NCBI GenBank assembly: GCA_949987565.1
Contig: OX465115.1
Coordinates: 16,367,242-16,431,241, forward strand
Direction: 5' to 3'
Source: Luidia sarsii
Taxonomy: Eukaryota; Echinodermata; Asteroidea; Paxillosida; Luidiidae
Length of the DNA stretch: 64,000 nucleotides
Of this stretch, positions 22,171 through 34,683 are shown piece by piece (positions within the stretch are counted from its first letter, which is position 1; each line of letters begins with the position of its first letter). The position numbers were made by a program, and so were the translations under genes. The notes under the pieces are model-generated. The model worked only from the letters and a program-made list of their open reading frames with translations. It made no database searches and was not told the origin of the DNA.

Positions 22171-25100
22171 GTTTGGGTTGCAGGATCAAGACGGGTCACT
22201 GGTCGATACTATTATTTCGAAGGGGTGGAAAATATTTACAATACAGCCTGGTTTATTCACTGCGTATAGAAATTAAATCAGGTTAACAAATCTAACAAAT
22301 CAGGTAAATATTTGTCTAGATATTGTGGCTGGTCTAATGATCCGAATTAAGAACAATGTGCGGTACATTTCGTGCACTAGATTTAAAATCCTTTTCATGT
22401 AAAAAACACGTTACCCTGTAATGGATAATGTGTCATTCCAATACAGATTAGTTTGGTCTCGGTAACAATGAATGGCAAAGGTACGTGCAAAGCACAGGCG
22501 GGAACAAGACGATGTACTCGGGATGCCCTATGTTTACTAACCACAACACTACACCTGCGATAATGTCTGTGTATACGAACATGTACTATGTATCTCCATT
22601 CTAATCAATTAATAATAAACCGAAATATGAAGCTCTTTTTATGTACATACTCCGCCCTTGACGACAGATTCTCTTACGGGAACTAGTGAAGGAAACTCAC
22701 TGTTTTCAAAAGGAAATCGCCCCCTGAAATCAGTCATGCAGAAAGTATAAACATTGCTTTTGTTCACCGGCGAAGCTCCGAGCCACACGTCCATGCGACC
22801 GCACACAGACGGGATAGCCGGTCCAGGTGCAACTCGGCGATCATCTGCATACAGCTGCCCTCACAATACCCCCTTGCAGCGGTCAGGGTATGTTGAGTTT
22901 CCTCAAACGCTCGTTCCCAAATCCAACAAAAGGATTACATCTTGGCCAGCACTCCCTTTGTTACATGTCTGTCTGTATTTTGGCGGGTGATGTTAACAAA
23001 CTCATGCTATTCAATGCATTGTAATGATTAATGTAGTCTCAAGTACTAGGACGAGTACGACTACGACTACGAGTGGTCTGCTGACGTGAGTACAGCACTA
23101 AGCTCTTTCTTAGAGTCTTAATCATTCCATGGATGATCATTTTAATAATGTTCTAATCCTGCCATATCCAACGTTATAACTTTATATAATCTCACAGTCT
23201 CATGTAAATTATTGTAATATTTCTTAGTATTATCTTTATTTTTATTTTTATTTCAGGCTTTTCAAGTTTTTATTTTGCTACTAAAAAAAATCACAGGGCC
23301 ACATTTTCTAATCTTTTGAAGTCCTGACTGCTAAATGATTGATATTCAACATTCCCAGTCACAGTCAAATATCAAAATCCTTACAAAGAAGGGAAAATGT
23401 GGCCCTGTAAATTTAAAGGATCAGGCTCCAGTAACTGCACCTTAAATTAATTCTAATCTTTAGAATTTAGAAGGACAAAGGTTTATTTCAACTTTAAAGC
23501 TGAACATTAACAACATACATTTAGGCCTAAACTACCAGTAGTCAATCACTGCAACATTTATCAAAAAGTATTTACTTTTCATTCTGTCAAGAGTTGAGAG
23601 AGGTCCTGCTTGCTAGTCCTGCTAGGATTGAAACATCAGCATGCACCCTCACTCAATTGGTGAGATTTTGGCCATTTGATTAAGTGTCAACAATTAGGAT
23701 GGCTTGACATTTTGATCCTAGCAGAACCTTTCTAAAATGCAGAATGACAAGGATGGAATTGATGCATTATTAAGGAAGTGAGCAGCTTGCAATATTCCTG
23801 TATATTACTTTAGGTTTTATTAAACTAATTTCTTTCATAATAACACTATATATTTGAAGTTAACCTATGTACAAATACAAACAAGTCTCTGTATCATAAA
23901 AAAATGAACAATGCCACTTGCCATAAACATATGTTTCCAAACAGGGCAACCTGAGGACTTGAGGTTTACAAACTGATCTTGTGTTGGTCAGGAAATGAAA
24001 AAAGGCAAAATTTGGTCAACAATATTTTTCATTTTCAAATTGTGATTTTTTTTTTTTTTTTTTTTTTGGGGGGGGGTTACAAATTAATAATAATCTGATG
24101 ACATATGGGACATCCATGGTATGCTTACAAAGTTACAATACAGGGTAGACTGGGTACAATGTACGTTACATGGTGCATCATGTTTAATACCTAAAAAGGC
24201 CTTGATATCCATTCGTTCCAGGATGCTGATTTCACACTCAAAATAGACTGGCAATTATATTTCTCATTATGATCAAAGTGTTGGGCCTGTGTCTCACGGC
24301 CTGTGTGCCACCTGATGCTACCATACATTGAATGACAGTCTGTTGAAAGGACAATCATGCATGTAGATTGTTAGTCATCTGGTTTGCTACTGTACATTAT
24401 TGTACATAATGGAATCAATCATTGCATGCTGTGTCCCTCATTGCCACATTATGCCAATTGGTACCTGTACATATATGTACAGTGTACATAATGTACATAT
24501 ATGTATACTATGCACATAATGTTATATAGCATAATAGCAGAGTACCTTTTGCATTGTGCAGGCAGTAGGCCTAAGTCCCAGCATTAGTTATAAATGGATA
24601 AGCCAAAAAATGCATTATATTCGGTTTAACATTAAAAATGGAGAGGTTTTTACAGAACTCAATAGAAGTAAATTGTTTAGATTTAAAGGTTGAAGTCAAG
24701 GCCCCAAATTGTAGTGTCAGATGTACATTGTACAAATGTTGTATGTTCACAAATTTTGGGCCCTTCATTCATGATTGACAAGTCCTTTTGGTTCTGCTTT
24801 CAGAAGATAAATGAGGAAAATCATTTTGAAAATATGTGTTAATAGTACTAATTAGTTTGTATTACATGCTTTGTGATCACGGCCAGTCTTTCTCAATTTT
24901 ATTTACATGAACATACATGTGTAGGCCTAAAAAAATATGTACCAACCGGTACGATGTAAACTTGTAACACTGTGTGATTCACATCTTAATTTTATTTTTA
25001 ATCTGTACACATGGGACAGTGCACCCATGACTAATGCATTGCGGTTCCACTGGTGCATCGCAGATAGAGACTGCTAAATTTAGCATAGAAACTGCTTTCT

Positions 25101-27719
25101 TGCTTGTTTTCTAAAGCTGACCAAGACTTCGCTGATAAAGTTCATACACGTACAACAGTGCTAAAAAAAGCACTGTCTGACTGTGCTATGTAAATGCCAT
25201 GCACTTGAAATTTACCATGCATAGAAATGTGGAGGCTACCGTATACATACAATAGATGCCAGTGTGTGAGCAACAACACATGTGTTTGAGTTCAAGGTAC
25301 ATGTCTCCATATGGGGAGTGTGTGCCTGTTTGCCAACCAAATTGCTTTGAGTTTTTCTTTTTAATTTTCAAATTGCTTTGAATCAACTTTTTTTTTAAAT
25401 TTTTGGCATGTATAAAAGAAGTTTGGCCTGATAATGATAAACTGTTTTGTAGTACATACATGTCAGTGATACGGGTGTTCATATCTGTAATTGTTTCATT
25501 ATCCCTGACCATTTTGCTAATAAGCACTCCTAAAAACTGTCTCTGATCACCATGGACAACAGTCAGTGACACTTTGGAAAATTCACTTACATGTATTTAT
25601 TGCAATGCAAAGTGGACACTGTTACACCTCCCAATTATCTTAATTATCAGTTGGTTAATACATGTAGGTAGAAACCTTTGTGAACCCCATGTGTACACAA
25701 TGTATACATGCTGTACTACACTGTACATCATACACACATACTGTTGTGTACAAGCATTGTACAATGTTGCATGCAATCATTACAAACATAAATGAGTGTA
25801 AAATGAAATGATACTGTACACTTGTACAGTGTACAGTACATGTACATGTATACAAATGTAATACAGTACATGTACTGTACATGTTTGTCCTTCATTGTGA
25901 CCTTTTGGCATCTCAATATCAACAACCCCAGACCCTCAGGGTCTCAGGAAGTGATATCACATCCTATAACCAGATAACCCCAGACACATTCCCATATCTC
26001 TTTCCTGTACATAGCCTTGTACATGTAGTTGTTGGGACCTGAGCAAGAGTTACATGTATAATTGGGTACACATAATTTCCCCCAATTGCAATTCAAATGC
26101 TTGTAACTTAACTTCCTGAGGTGGGGAAGTACGTATACATGTACATCCCGAGGCCTTCCATCAGAAGCGACCAAAAGTGGGTTTGCAGGCATGGAAGGGG
26201 TTGATAATGATTACCCTATATTAGGTCCTACCCTGTTACAATGAAAACTTGAACTAAACCAACCATGTAAGGCTCTGCAATCCATTGTACATATGTACAT
26301 GTACCACCTCTAATGATGATTCAGCACATGCACAATCATGTAATTTGCACATACATGTACACTGGGCTTAACTGCCATGATACATGTATTTCTGTCTCAT
26401 CACTGTTTGGAGTTTCACCTTTGGTTTAACTAATATTATCATACTAAATGTGCAGTGTACCATAGAGCCATTGCTCTATGACAGTATGATGAGTGTACCA
26501 CTATACCAAGGACCTGCTCCTTATTAGTACTTCTCACATTACAATTTACATACAGTTCATGTACATTCATGGTTAACTGTACACAAGGACAACAGGAAGA
26601 AAGTTGCCTGCATGATTTGAACTGTAGAACTTCAAGTCAAATCATGTGGGAGTGTTTTTCAGATTTACCCAACTGGAGAGGACAGGCATGCCAATGAAAG
26701 GTTTGTTTACAAGTTTGCCCAAAAGTTCAAATGTACTTTGACAGCATCCCTGGGGGCATATATATAGGCACTCTACTTATCTATTGGATGAAGCCTGGCA
26801 TATTTTGCCATTCTTTGACAGACCAACAAGTTTAACAACAAACAGGCCACGGCTGACCGAGTGACTGGCATGCATTGAATTCTCTTCCTGTTGTCTGGTT
26901 GTACAGTACATGTACGTAGGTGTTGCAAAATACAACAATACCAAAGTACTTTGGTTCTGTAACAAAGTGAAAGAATCCTGAATGGCCACACTGTAAGGTC
27001 GATTTGATCTTCAGGCAAAAAGTTCAGAGCACGTACTTCTGTTAATATTTATCACTTGAATGTTATGCCTCGCCAGGATAAAGCTGTAGAAAAACAAACA
27101 AATACTTATTAGGATCTCATGTGTACATGTATGATGGAAGTATATCTGCTCCTGCTGTGGGTTTGTTTGCAGATTTGTTTGTTAGGGGGGGTTCAGTAAC
27201 GATGTAATGAAATCAAGATAAGACTTGTGTTTGCATGTTGTATTACTGGGGACATGGGGGCATTCACTGTACAATTTATTGATTTATATTGGCCTGTATA
27301 AGCATACATACTGTACATTTGTTTACATGTACGTTGTGTGTACCATGCATGGAGGACCATGCTGGTCCACTTAAATTAGTGTACAAGTTACAAGTACAAG
27401 TTATGTGTGGACATAGAGGTTTGTTTGAGGGAGGAGCAATTGTGAACAGCACTGGGCTCAATCTGTTGTATAGGAAACATTTTCTCACATATTTCCCAAA
27501 AAATCTCTGTTTTCCAGCTCTTTTTATAATTCACAGCAAACCATTTTGTATTTCAGAGGAAACCATTTTTACACTTGGCACAATCCATAAAATGTTTGCT
27601 CTTATTCATTATATTTTGTAGGGAAAGGAATCTTTGATGTAGACATTCACTCCAAGCCCTGAGAGTGTCAAGACAGCAGACTTACCTCTGGAGGTAACCC
27701 TCAGCAGCCAGACCCCGTG
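22171..27719. other. Intergenic between divergent EXOC8 and KLHL17
   Basis: About 5.5 kb separates the EXOC8 start codon (22170, minus) from the KLHL17 start codon (27720, plus), so both promoters should lie here. I see a short TIR element at 23293-23408, a T-run followed by a G-run near 24050, and a dense zone of ACATGTACATGTA-type palindromes between about 24400 and 27400. A more GC-rich patch at 22740-22920 could be a non-coding first exon of KLHL17, but I cannot show it. Confidence 0.5.
23293..23408. mobile_element. Short element with 16-bp perfect terminal inverted repeats (MITE-like)
   Basis: ACAGGGCCACATTTTC at 23293-23308 is exactly reverse-complemented at 23393-23408. The 84 bases between are non-coding and AT-rich. 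The arrangement fits a tiny non-autonomous DNA transposon; I did not find a clear target-site duplication. Confidence 0.65.
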
Positions 27720-30700
27720 ATGGAGAAGCGATCAGAGCAGCTGTTGGTGCAAGTGGGCCAGCACCGCTCCTTGTCCAGGCATGCAGCCTCACCCGTGGTC
27801 AGCCCTGTGGCTTGCACTTCCCAGAGTGCTAAGCTGGGTGAATTCTTCACCCACCGAGCTGGTCGGCATGCCAACGATGCCTTTGTAGCCATGAATCGCA
27901 TGCGACAGCAGGCCACACTCTGTGACATTGTACTCAAGGTGGAGGAGAAGACTATCCCGCACACAAGCTGGTGTTGGCATCATGCAGTGCCTACTTCCAC
28001 GCCATGTTCACAAGTGAGTCCACTCCACTGCAAGAAAAGTCACAATGAAATGAAAATCTCCACCTTTCCATGGAACAAACGTGTCAGTTTGAAGCTATCC
28101 ATGTAGGCCTCTTTAGATCTTGAAGCTACTAGATATGTACTAGGAATGTTATTTTTAATCCACCTCATTCAGGCCACTAAGTCTTTTGCCTAACCAAAGG
28201 TTATGTGCTACACAAAAGAGAGTAGAAATTTGGAAGAAACGGGTCTGTTTGAGGTCAGCCAACCATTCATATGTTTACACATTGCATTACTATTTGCAAT
28301 AAACATAATATTATGTGTATTGTATACCTGTGGCTGTATCTCCTTTGTTCCATACCTATACAGATTGAAGAGTCAATCACATCGTTTTCAAGAATCTATA
28401 TCTATTAAGTGCAAACCTGAGAGTCCATTGGATTATTCTCCTTTAGAATCATCAACTCAAGAGCAAAAACTTTCCCCGCTGGACCACCCTGAGTCTTGCA
28501 TTTGAAGCTGCTGTCTTCTCTCAGGGGAGGTATACTGCCCTTTTAATGGAATCTGAATTTCTCTCATCGTTTTTCTCACCAAGGTGACATGACAGAATCC
28601 CGCCAGTCTGAGGTTTGCCTGCATGACATACAGGCTGCTGCAGTGGAACAGCTTGTACAGTTTTCCTACACGGCTGAAATTAATATTGGTGAAAAGAATG
28701 TCCAGGTGAGCAAATTTGTGTCTGAAATGGAGAGGGTCTCTTTATTCTGCCCACTCAAGAGAAGCAAAGTCTTTATCTTTCCATATATTTAATATTTTAT
28801 GGAATGAAAATTAATTCAGTGCTAGTAACGTGATGATCACTTTTCTTACGTCTTTCTTCACTACAAGAAGCACACAAACTCCAAAGAGAGAATATTTGTA
28901 TATGAAACAGGAACCCACAAACTATGGTGGATATGCTACCCTTACCATGAATAGCCTGAAATCCCATCCACATGTCTCTTGTTTTACCATATCAGCTCTC
29001 TCTCTCTCTTTTTCATAGTCACTGCTGCCTGCAGCAAGCCTGCTGCAGCTTCACAGTGTACGGGATGCCTGCTGCAAGTTTCTCCTGGGTCAGCTGGATC
29101 CATCCAACTGTCTGGGCATACGGCGGTTTGCTGACATGCACGGCTGCTATGACCTGGAGCAGTCTTCCCACTTGTATTCCCTGCAGAACTTCAACCATGT
29201 GGTCAACACAGAGGAGTATTTGCATCTTCCTCTAGATGAGGTAAAGCACTGTGAAGATAAGAGGTAACCATGGGGGAAATAATGGCATAAGGTTTCCCTT
29301 TGGGGGAATTGGGAAAGGCAACTGAATAGGAAATTTTCATCAGTGAAAGAAAGATGAGTTGAGAATTGGTTGCATTGGCACCATCATCTCTGGTAGTTTG
29401 TGAACTTCAATCAGACAAGAGTACAAATTCACTTTGTGATCACATGTCCTGTTCAATCAAACATTATGTACTTTGACATTACTGGCAGACCTTGATTCAG
29501 TAATAGAAATTGATTCCTCGTCTTCTTTGTGAAAGGGAACTGAAGGATTTAAGCTTCTGGGTGGATACAAACTTGTCCCTGGGTCTCTGTGTTCCTTATA
29601 ATCTTCCAGCAAATCTAACCTGGAAGAAATTAAGTTGCTCATGTTTTTGAACTGCCACTGTTGTCATATGTTCCCACTTACAGGTAGTCCAACTGATATC
29701 CAGTGAGCAGTTAAACATCTCATCAGAGGAAGATGTTTTTAATGCAGTGGTGATGTGGATCAAAGCTGACATGCCAACAAGACAGCAGAGTGTTGCCAAG
29801 GTAACCCAAAGTCAAACCCTGGCATAAGCTCAGGCTCTGTATCCATTTCTTATCAAGTATAAGGCAGGACAAGAGGAGACATTTGGCTTTAGAATTGGAG
29901 AAGATACCGTACTCAAAAGCATTCAACCATCAATTGCAAGTTCAAGTACCAGTCCGGTCCAATTTTCTTTGCCATTGACACACATCCTTCTTTGTCCACA
30001 TGTTGCTTTCAGCTGATGGCCTGTGTACGTCTCCCTCTACTCACCCGTAATTTCCTGGTCAATAGTGTGGAGACAGAGCCCATCATCCGATCCAGTGCTG
30101 AGTGCAAGGATCTGCTGATTGAGGCCCTTAAGTACCATTTACTGCCAGAGCAAAGGGCTGCCATGCAGACACCACGTACCAAGGAGAGACACAACTCGGC
30201 CTGTGTGCCCATGCTGTTTTCTGTGGGTGAGCAACGTACCAGCTACATTTAGAATGATTCATGTAATGAATGAATAAGGATTTATAAAATGCATGTCTGT
30301 GACAGACACCTAGGATGCACATTAGCTGTGATAAATGTACAGTGTACTTGAATACATGGATAGTTATACTAGTCAACATGTCTATAGAAGAAGTGCTCAG
30401 TACTCATGGAATTCATATACATTGAATACATACACATGTACATACATGGATTACATGCATTTATACAAGGAGTACGTACATGTACATATACATACATGTA
30501 TATGTACCTGTATACATATACACAAGAAGTACATAAACACACTTAGTGCGTAGGGACACACTCAATAGTGTGATGTACCATTTAGAACTAAACTATCCAT
30601 TTACCACTAATGGTGCCCATAAAACTTCACAGAAATAAGATTCTTGTCAACTCAGTCAAGGAAATGCATTCTTTTCATCACTGACCAGGTGGGGGCAGCC

Positions 30701-32423
30701 TCTTTGCAATTCACAGCGAATGTGAGTGTTACGATCCCCGGAGTGACACATGGCATCCATTGGCCCCTATGAACAACCGTCGGGCACGGCTAGGTGTGGC
30801 TACTGTGGGCAGGATAGTCTATGCTGTGGGAGGGTATGTCACCTGAGATTTGTCTTTTTATTACCTCCACCCCTCGTGCATCATTACTAAGAGGAATACA
30901 GATAGAGCACAGTGTCTGTGCCATCCAATCTACTAGTCACTCACAGTTCTTTCTAAAACTACTCCTCTTCTATAAGCAGATATGTTGATGGTGCAATGCA
31001 GTTCCTGTTGCTTTACAGATTATAATCTGCCACATGACCTCAACCAGCTCAGTGATCAAGTGGTTAAGACATTTACACTATTCAGCAGGAGTCTCATGTT
31101 CGAATCCATCCTAAGCTGCCTAAACCTTTTTTTAAGCAAGCAATCGGGCAAAGCACTGAGCACACAGTACCCGGTACTTATTACGTTGAGTAGGGCAAAC
31201 CTTCAATGAATAACTTTCTCCTTGATGCAAACATTTTTGATTTTGGCATTGTGCTGGATGCAGGTATGACGGTACCAATGACTTGGCCTTGGTGGAGTGC
31301 TACAACCCACAGGCCAATGCCTGGAAGGAGGTGACACCAATGGGGACTAAGAGGAGTTGCCTGGCTGTGGCTACACTCAATGGTCTCCTCTATGCTGTTG
31401 GAGGCTATGATGGTGCGTCCTGTCTCAATAGTGTGGAACGCTACGATCCACTGACCAACACCTGGACATCTGTGGCTGCTATGGCCTCCAGAAGACGATA
31501 TGTCAAAGTGGCTGTCATGGGTAAGTTGGAATTCAATGAGGGTTTGCCCTTCTCATTTTGTAAGTCACAAGTCTAATTTACCCGATCTGTCTGGATATTT
31601 TTCAGGCAAAGCACTGAGCATACATAACTGGTTGAATTTCATTTTCACTACCTTTATTAGACGACTGCCTGTATGCCATTGGTGGCTTAAGTTAACCATC
31701 AATCCCTGTTCAAACCTACTCCCTGCATTAGACGACTGCCTGTATGCCATTGGTGGCTATGATGGATCCTGCCATCTCTCCAGTGTGGAGCGCTATGATC
31801 CCCAGACCAACACCTGGACACAGATGCCGCACATGATCAGTCGCCGAAGCTCCACTGGTTCAGCGGTGGTGGAGGGCGCCCTCTACGTGGTGGGGGGCAA
31901 CGATGGGGCGGCTTGCCTGAGCAGCGCTGAGCGGTTCAATCCAGACATCAACCTGTGGGAACCGGTTCCATCCATGAATGTCAGGAGGTTAGTCCAATCA
32001 TCCATTGCCTTCTTTCTGCCAATCTGGAATTTTGTGCTTATTTAGGGTGCCTCACTTACGGTACTTTGTTGTCTAGTGGGTGATAGAGCTGAATTAGTGC
32101 AGTAGCACTCACCAACATTAGACCTTTCCTTTGTTAGATGCTGAGTGTAACGTGAGTCTGAGCATGACACACTGATATCCCTCTATCCCTGTTCCCTCTT
32201 CCCCACTCACAATAGAAGTACCCATGATGCCATAGCCATGGACAGCCAGCTCTACGTTGTCGGGGGCAACGACGGCAGCAGCAGCCTGAACAGTGTAGAG
32301 CGCTATGACCCCAAGACGCACCACTGGAACACCATCAATGCCATGGTAACGCGTCGTAGCAGTGTGGGTGTCACAGTAACCAAGGTCGTCTCCCACATCG
32401 GCCTTAACCAGGTTAAGTTTTGA
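27720..32423 (+). CDS. KLHL17: Kelch-like protein 17 (actinfilin), BTB-BACK-Kelch
   Basis: Nine coding exons: 27720-28013, 28584-28705, 29019-29240, 29684-29800, 30013-30226, 30689-30833, 31264-31520, 31732-31987, 32216-32423. Exons 2-9 are open with matching phases; exon 1 needs one extra base near 27957-27959 to join its two halves. With it the protein would be 611 residues (human about 642). The BTB domain (about 50-140) has [15 protein letters not shown] and [15 protein letters not shown] follows ([27 protein letters not shown]); then six kelch repeats ([36 protein letters not shown]). The last repeats and [19 protein letters not shown] match KLHL17 better than KLHL20. The family acts as a substrate adaptor for CUL3 ubiquitin ligase; mammalian KLHL17 binds actin. 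The start is the first ATG of the open frame. SINE pieces sit in introns 6 and 7. A possible poly(A) signal is at 33384. Confidence 0.9.
31045..31242 (+). mobile_element. tRNA-derived SINE, family A copy 2
   Basis: CAGCTCAGTGATCAAGTGGT (A-box region) and GTTCGAATCC (a very good B-box) lie about 45 bases apart, as in a tRNA promoter. The body carries CAAAGCACTGAGCACACAGT and ends CTCCTTGATGCAAACATTTT. It sits in KLHL17 intron 6, only about 20 bases upstream of the exon-7 acceptor. Confidence 0.75.
31657..31758 (+). repeat. 71-bp offset duplication of the KLHL17 exon-8 acceptor
   Basis: 31 bases at 31657-31687 (TTAG then ACGACTGCCTGTATGCCATT and GGTGGCT) recur at 31728-31758. The second copy is the real acceptor and start of exon 8 (31732). 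The first is an exact decoy in the intron; reading from it gives a TAA stop after about ten codons. Confidence 0.9.
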
Positions 32424-32689
32424 CAAGCCAAGCACCATTAGCTGGGCACTGTGCAATATTAAGACTTACCTATTTATGAAACAGATGCTGATGCAAGCTT
32501 TACAACTAATTATTCCTGTTGCATCAAAATGGAAATGGGGCTGTGATCCCAGGAGATATGTGGCAGTTAATGGTTAAATGCATCTGATTGGTGCCTCCAC
32601 CCCATCAAATTAGTTGACTATTTGAAGATGGACAAGATAGTTGAGCATTTGGATCTAGCCCTTAGGTCTGTAGGTGTGCCTAAGGGCAG

Positions 32690-32775
32690 GATAGTTCTGG
32701 TGGCAGAATGCTGGGATGCCATATTTCAGAGACATGGGTTCAAGTCCCAGTCTAGTCAAATTGTCTTTGCTATTT
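32690..32775 (+). mobile_element. tRNA-derived SINE, family B
   Basis: TAGTTCTGGTGGCAGAATGC resembles an A-box region and GGGTTCAAGTCCCAG is a canonical B-box. The tail TCTAGTCAAATTGTCTTTGC recurs in related form at about 29950-29985 and 36200-36235 (GTCCAATTTTCTTTGCCATT), so it is a repeated element, not a functional tRNA. Confidence 0.55.
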
Positions 32776-34002
32776 GCAAGGACAATTCTGCCTGCTCATA
32801 ATGTGCTTCTTCCCTCTAATGTCCAGGACCAATTTCATGGAATCCATTTTTGAAAAAAAAACCAGAAAATTCTGTGGCAGCCCCATTGCTTGGGGAAGAG
32901 AGTCATTTAGTGCGTGGCACAGAATTTCTCAGATTATGTGCCACAACTTAAGCAAGTTGGCTAATATCATCAGTGTAAATATCCTGCAATATGGTTTGGC
33001 TTTGTGGTTGGTGGTTGCATATCCAAGTATGAATCCTACGCAACCATAAAGAGTGCAATGGACACCTAAATATTTGCATAGTAGCTGCCTGACCAATTGT
33101 TCATACATGATACATATTTATATGCAAATGTGCTGCCTCGGCCAGTTCTGGAGAAAAAAAAACCAATGTGGAATTATTCCTGCAATGGGCATTTTGTGCA
33201 AGGGATAATAATGTGCGGCGTAAACAATCTGCTTGTGGAAATGCTGCCTTAAATATAGAAGCAAATGGATATAATAAGTATAGTACTGAGCCACACCGGG
33301 TGCACGCAGCACTGTGCTGTATATGGATATGCAGTTGGGTAATCAGGGGAAAGATTGATGAAGAACAATTTCCAGGAAAGACCAATAAATTCCTAGAAAT
33401 TTCCTACTCATAGTGAGGATTTGTTTTAGATTTTTTTTTTTTACACTTGTCAGGATATATTTTTTAAAGGATTTAATGTCTTTTTCTACCCCAAAAACCC
33501 AGTCATTAAAATTGTGCAATTACTCTAAAATTTAAGCTCAACCTTGATCAAAGTTAATCTTTCCATTTTTTTAACTGCAAAAATATTTATCCCACAGTTA
33601 TGATATACTTTAAACCCTTGAAAGTACTGTAACCTTGATAACGAATATTTACATGCACATCCAAGTGTGTTTTATAAACAGGTCTTACCATATAATAACT
33701 AGAGATATAAAAGGTTTTAAGGATATTATCAGTATTATGTTTCCTCTGGTGTGTATCAATTTATGATAGACTTTTTTCAATTTAACCTTTACAATCTGTG
33801 ATTAAGCCAGCACAACCCACGTCTTGTTTTCTTCTATACAAAAATGCAAATGAAAGAAAATGGTGTTGTACTACTCATGTGTATTATGAATCTTGCCTCT
33901 ACCATTACGATACAATGGTAGGAATTAATTGATAACTTAAAGTGACACTCCTACGCACAGTCATATGTACCACTACTTCCATGTCATGTCTTGTTCAACT
34001 AG

Positions 34003-34172
34003 GGTGGATTTCAACAAGGGTATGCCATTCTCGATGTACAATTACCACTGTATGCTCAGTGCTTTTCCTAATTGTCGGCTGAAAAAAAACCTAGGAAGCT
34101 CGTCTGGGATGTGTTACACGGTGCTCCTGCTTTCTAGTGCAGACATCTTAACCACTGGACCACTGAGCTGGT
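34003..34172 (-). mobile_element. tRNA-derived SINE, family A copy 3, antisense
   Basis: The reverse complement begins CAGCTCAGTGGTCCAGTGGT and carries AAGCACTGAGCATACAGTGG toward its 3' end, matching copies 1 and 2. The orientation is opposite to KLHL17. Confidence 0.65.
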
Positions 34173-34627
34173 TAATGCCATGTGGTGGACTTGAATCTTT
34201 TAAGCACCAGGTACTGTATGGTGTTGCATCATAGAAATAATGTAGAAGTGGATTATATCATGTTGACAAACACATTCAAAATCTGTAACAAGGTAGCTGG
34301 CCAGAGTCCCCCTTGCATTGTTTTATCCTTGCAGCACTTTTTTTCAGATGGATAAGCAAGGACAGAATCAGAAGAGGAAAAAGAACTGCCATACAAAACC
34401 TTAGATCACCACTTTCTTCATCTACTAATTTTTCTCCTCACCCATCTCTGCCATTCATATTTTATGACATCTCTTTGTTCATGTCTGGGGTTTTTATTCT
34501 GCCTTTGACGAAGGTCCTACTAGGATCAATACGTGATGCTATGGTATCTAACTTCCGTTGAAATGTTATGCAGTTTGCAACATCATTGTATGACTTAAAT
34601 TTGTTATCAATATTAAACATTACGAGA

Positions 34628-34683
34628 GCCAGACGTTTCCACCCTTGCTTTGAGAAAGGTCCTGCTAGAAGTGAAACATTGCG
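34628..34683. repeat. Fold-back element copy, diverged
   Basis: GCCAGACGTTTCCACCC is followed by TTTGAGAAAGGTCCTGCTAG and AAGTGAAACATT, so remnants of both arms are visible. About 40 bases on, CAGTAAGCTGTTTGCAAC repeats the companion block seen beside other copies. A further arm lies at 34501-34535. Confidence 0.65.

Noticed and set aside
25574..25925. Tyr/Cys/Thr-rich open frames
   Set aside because: They translate the ACATGTACATGTA palindromic low-complexity zone.
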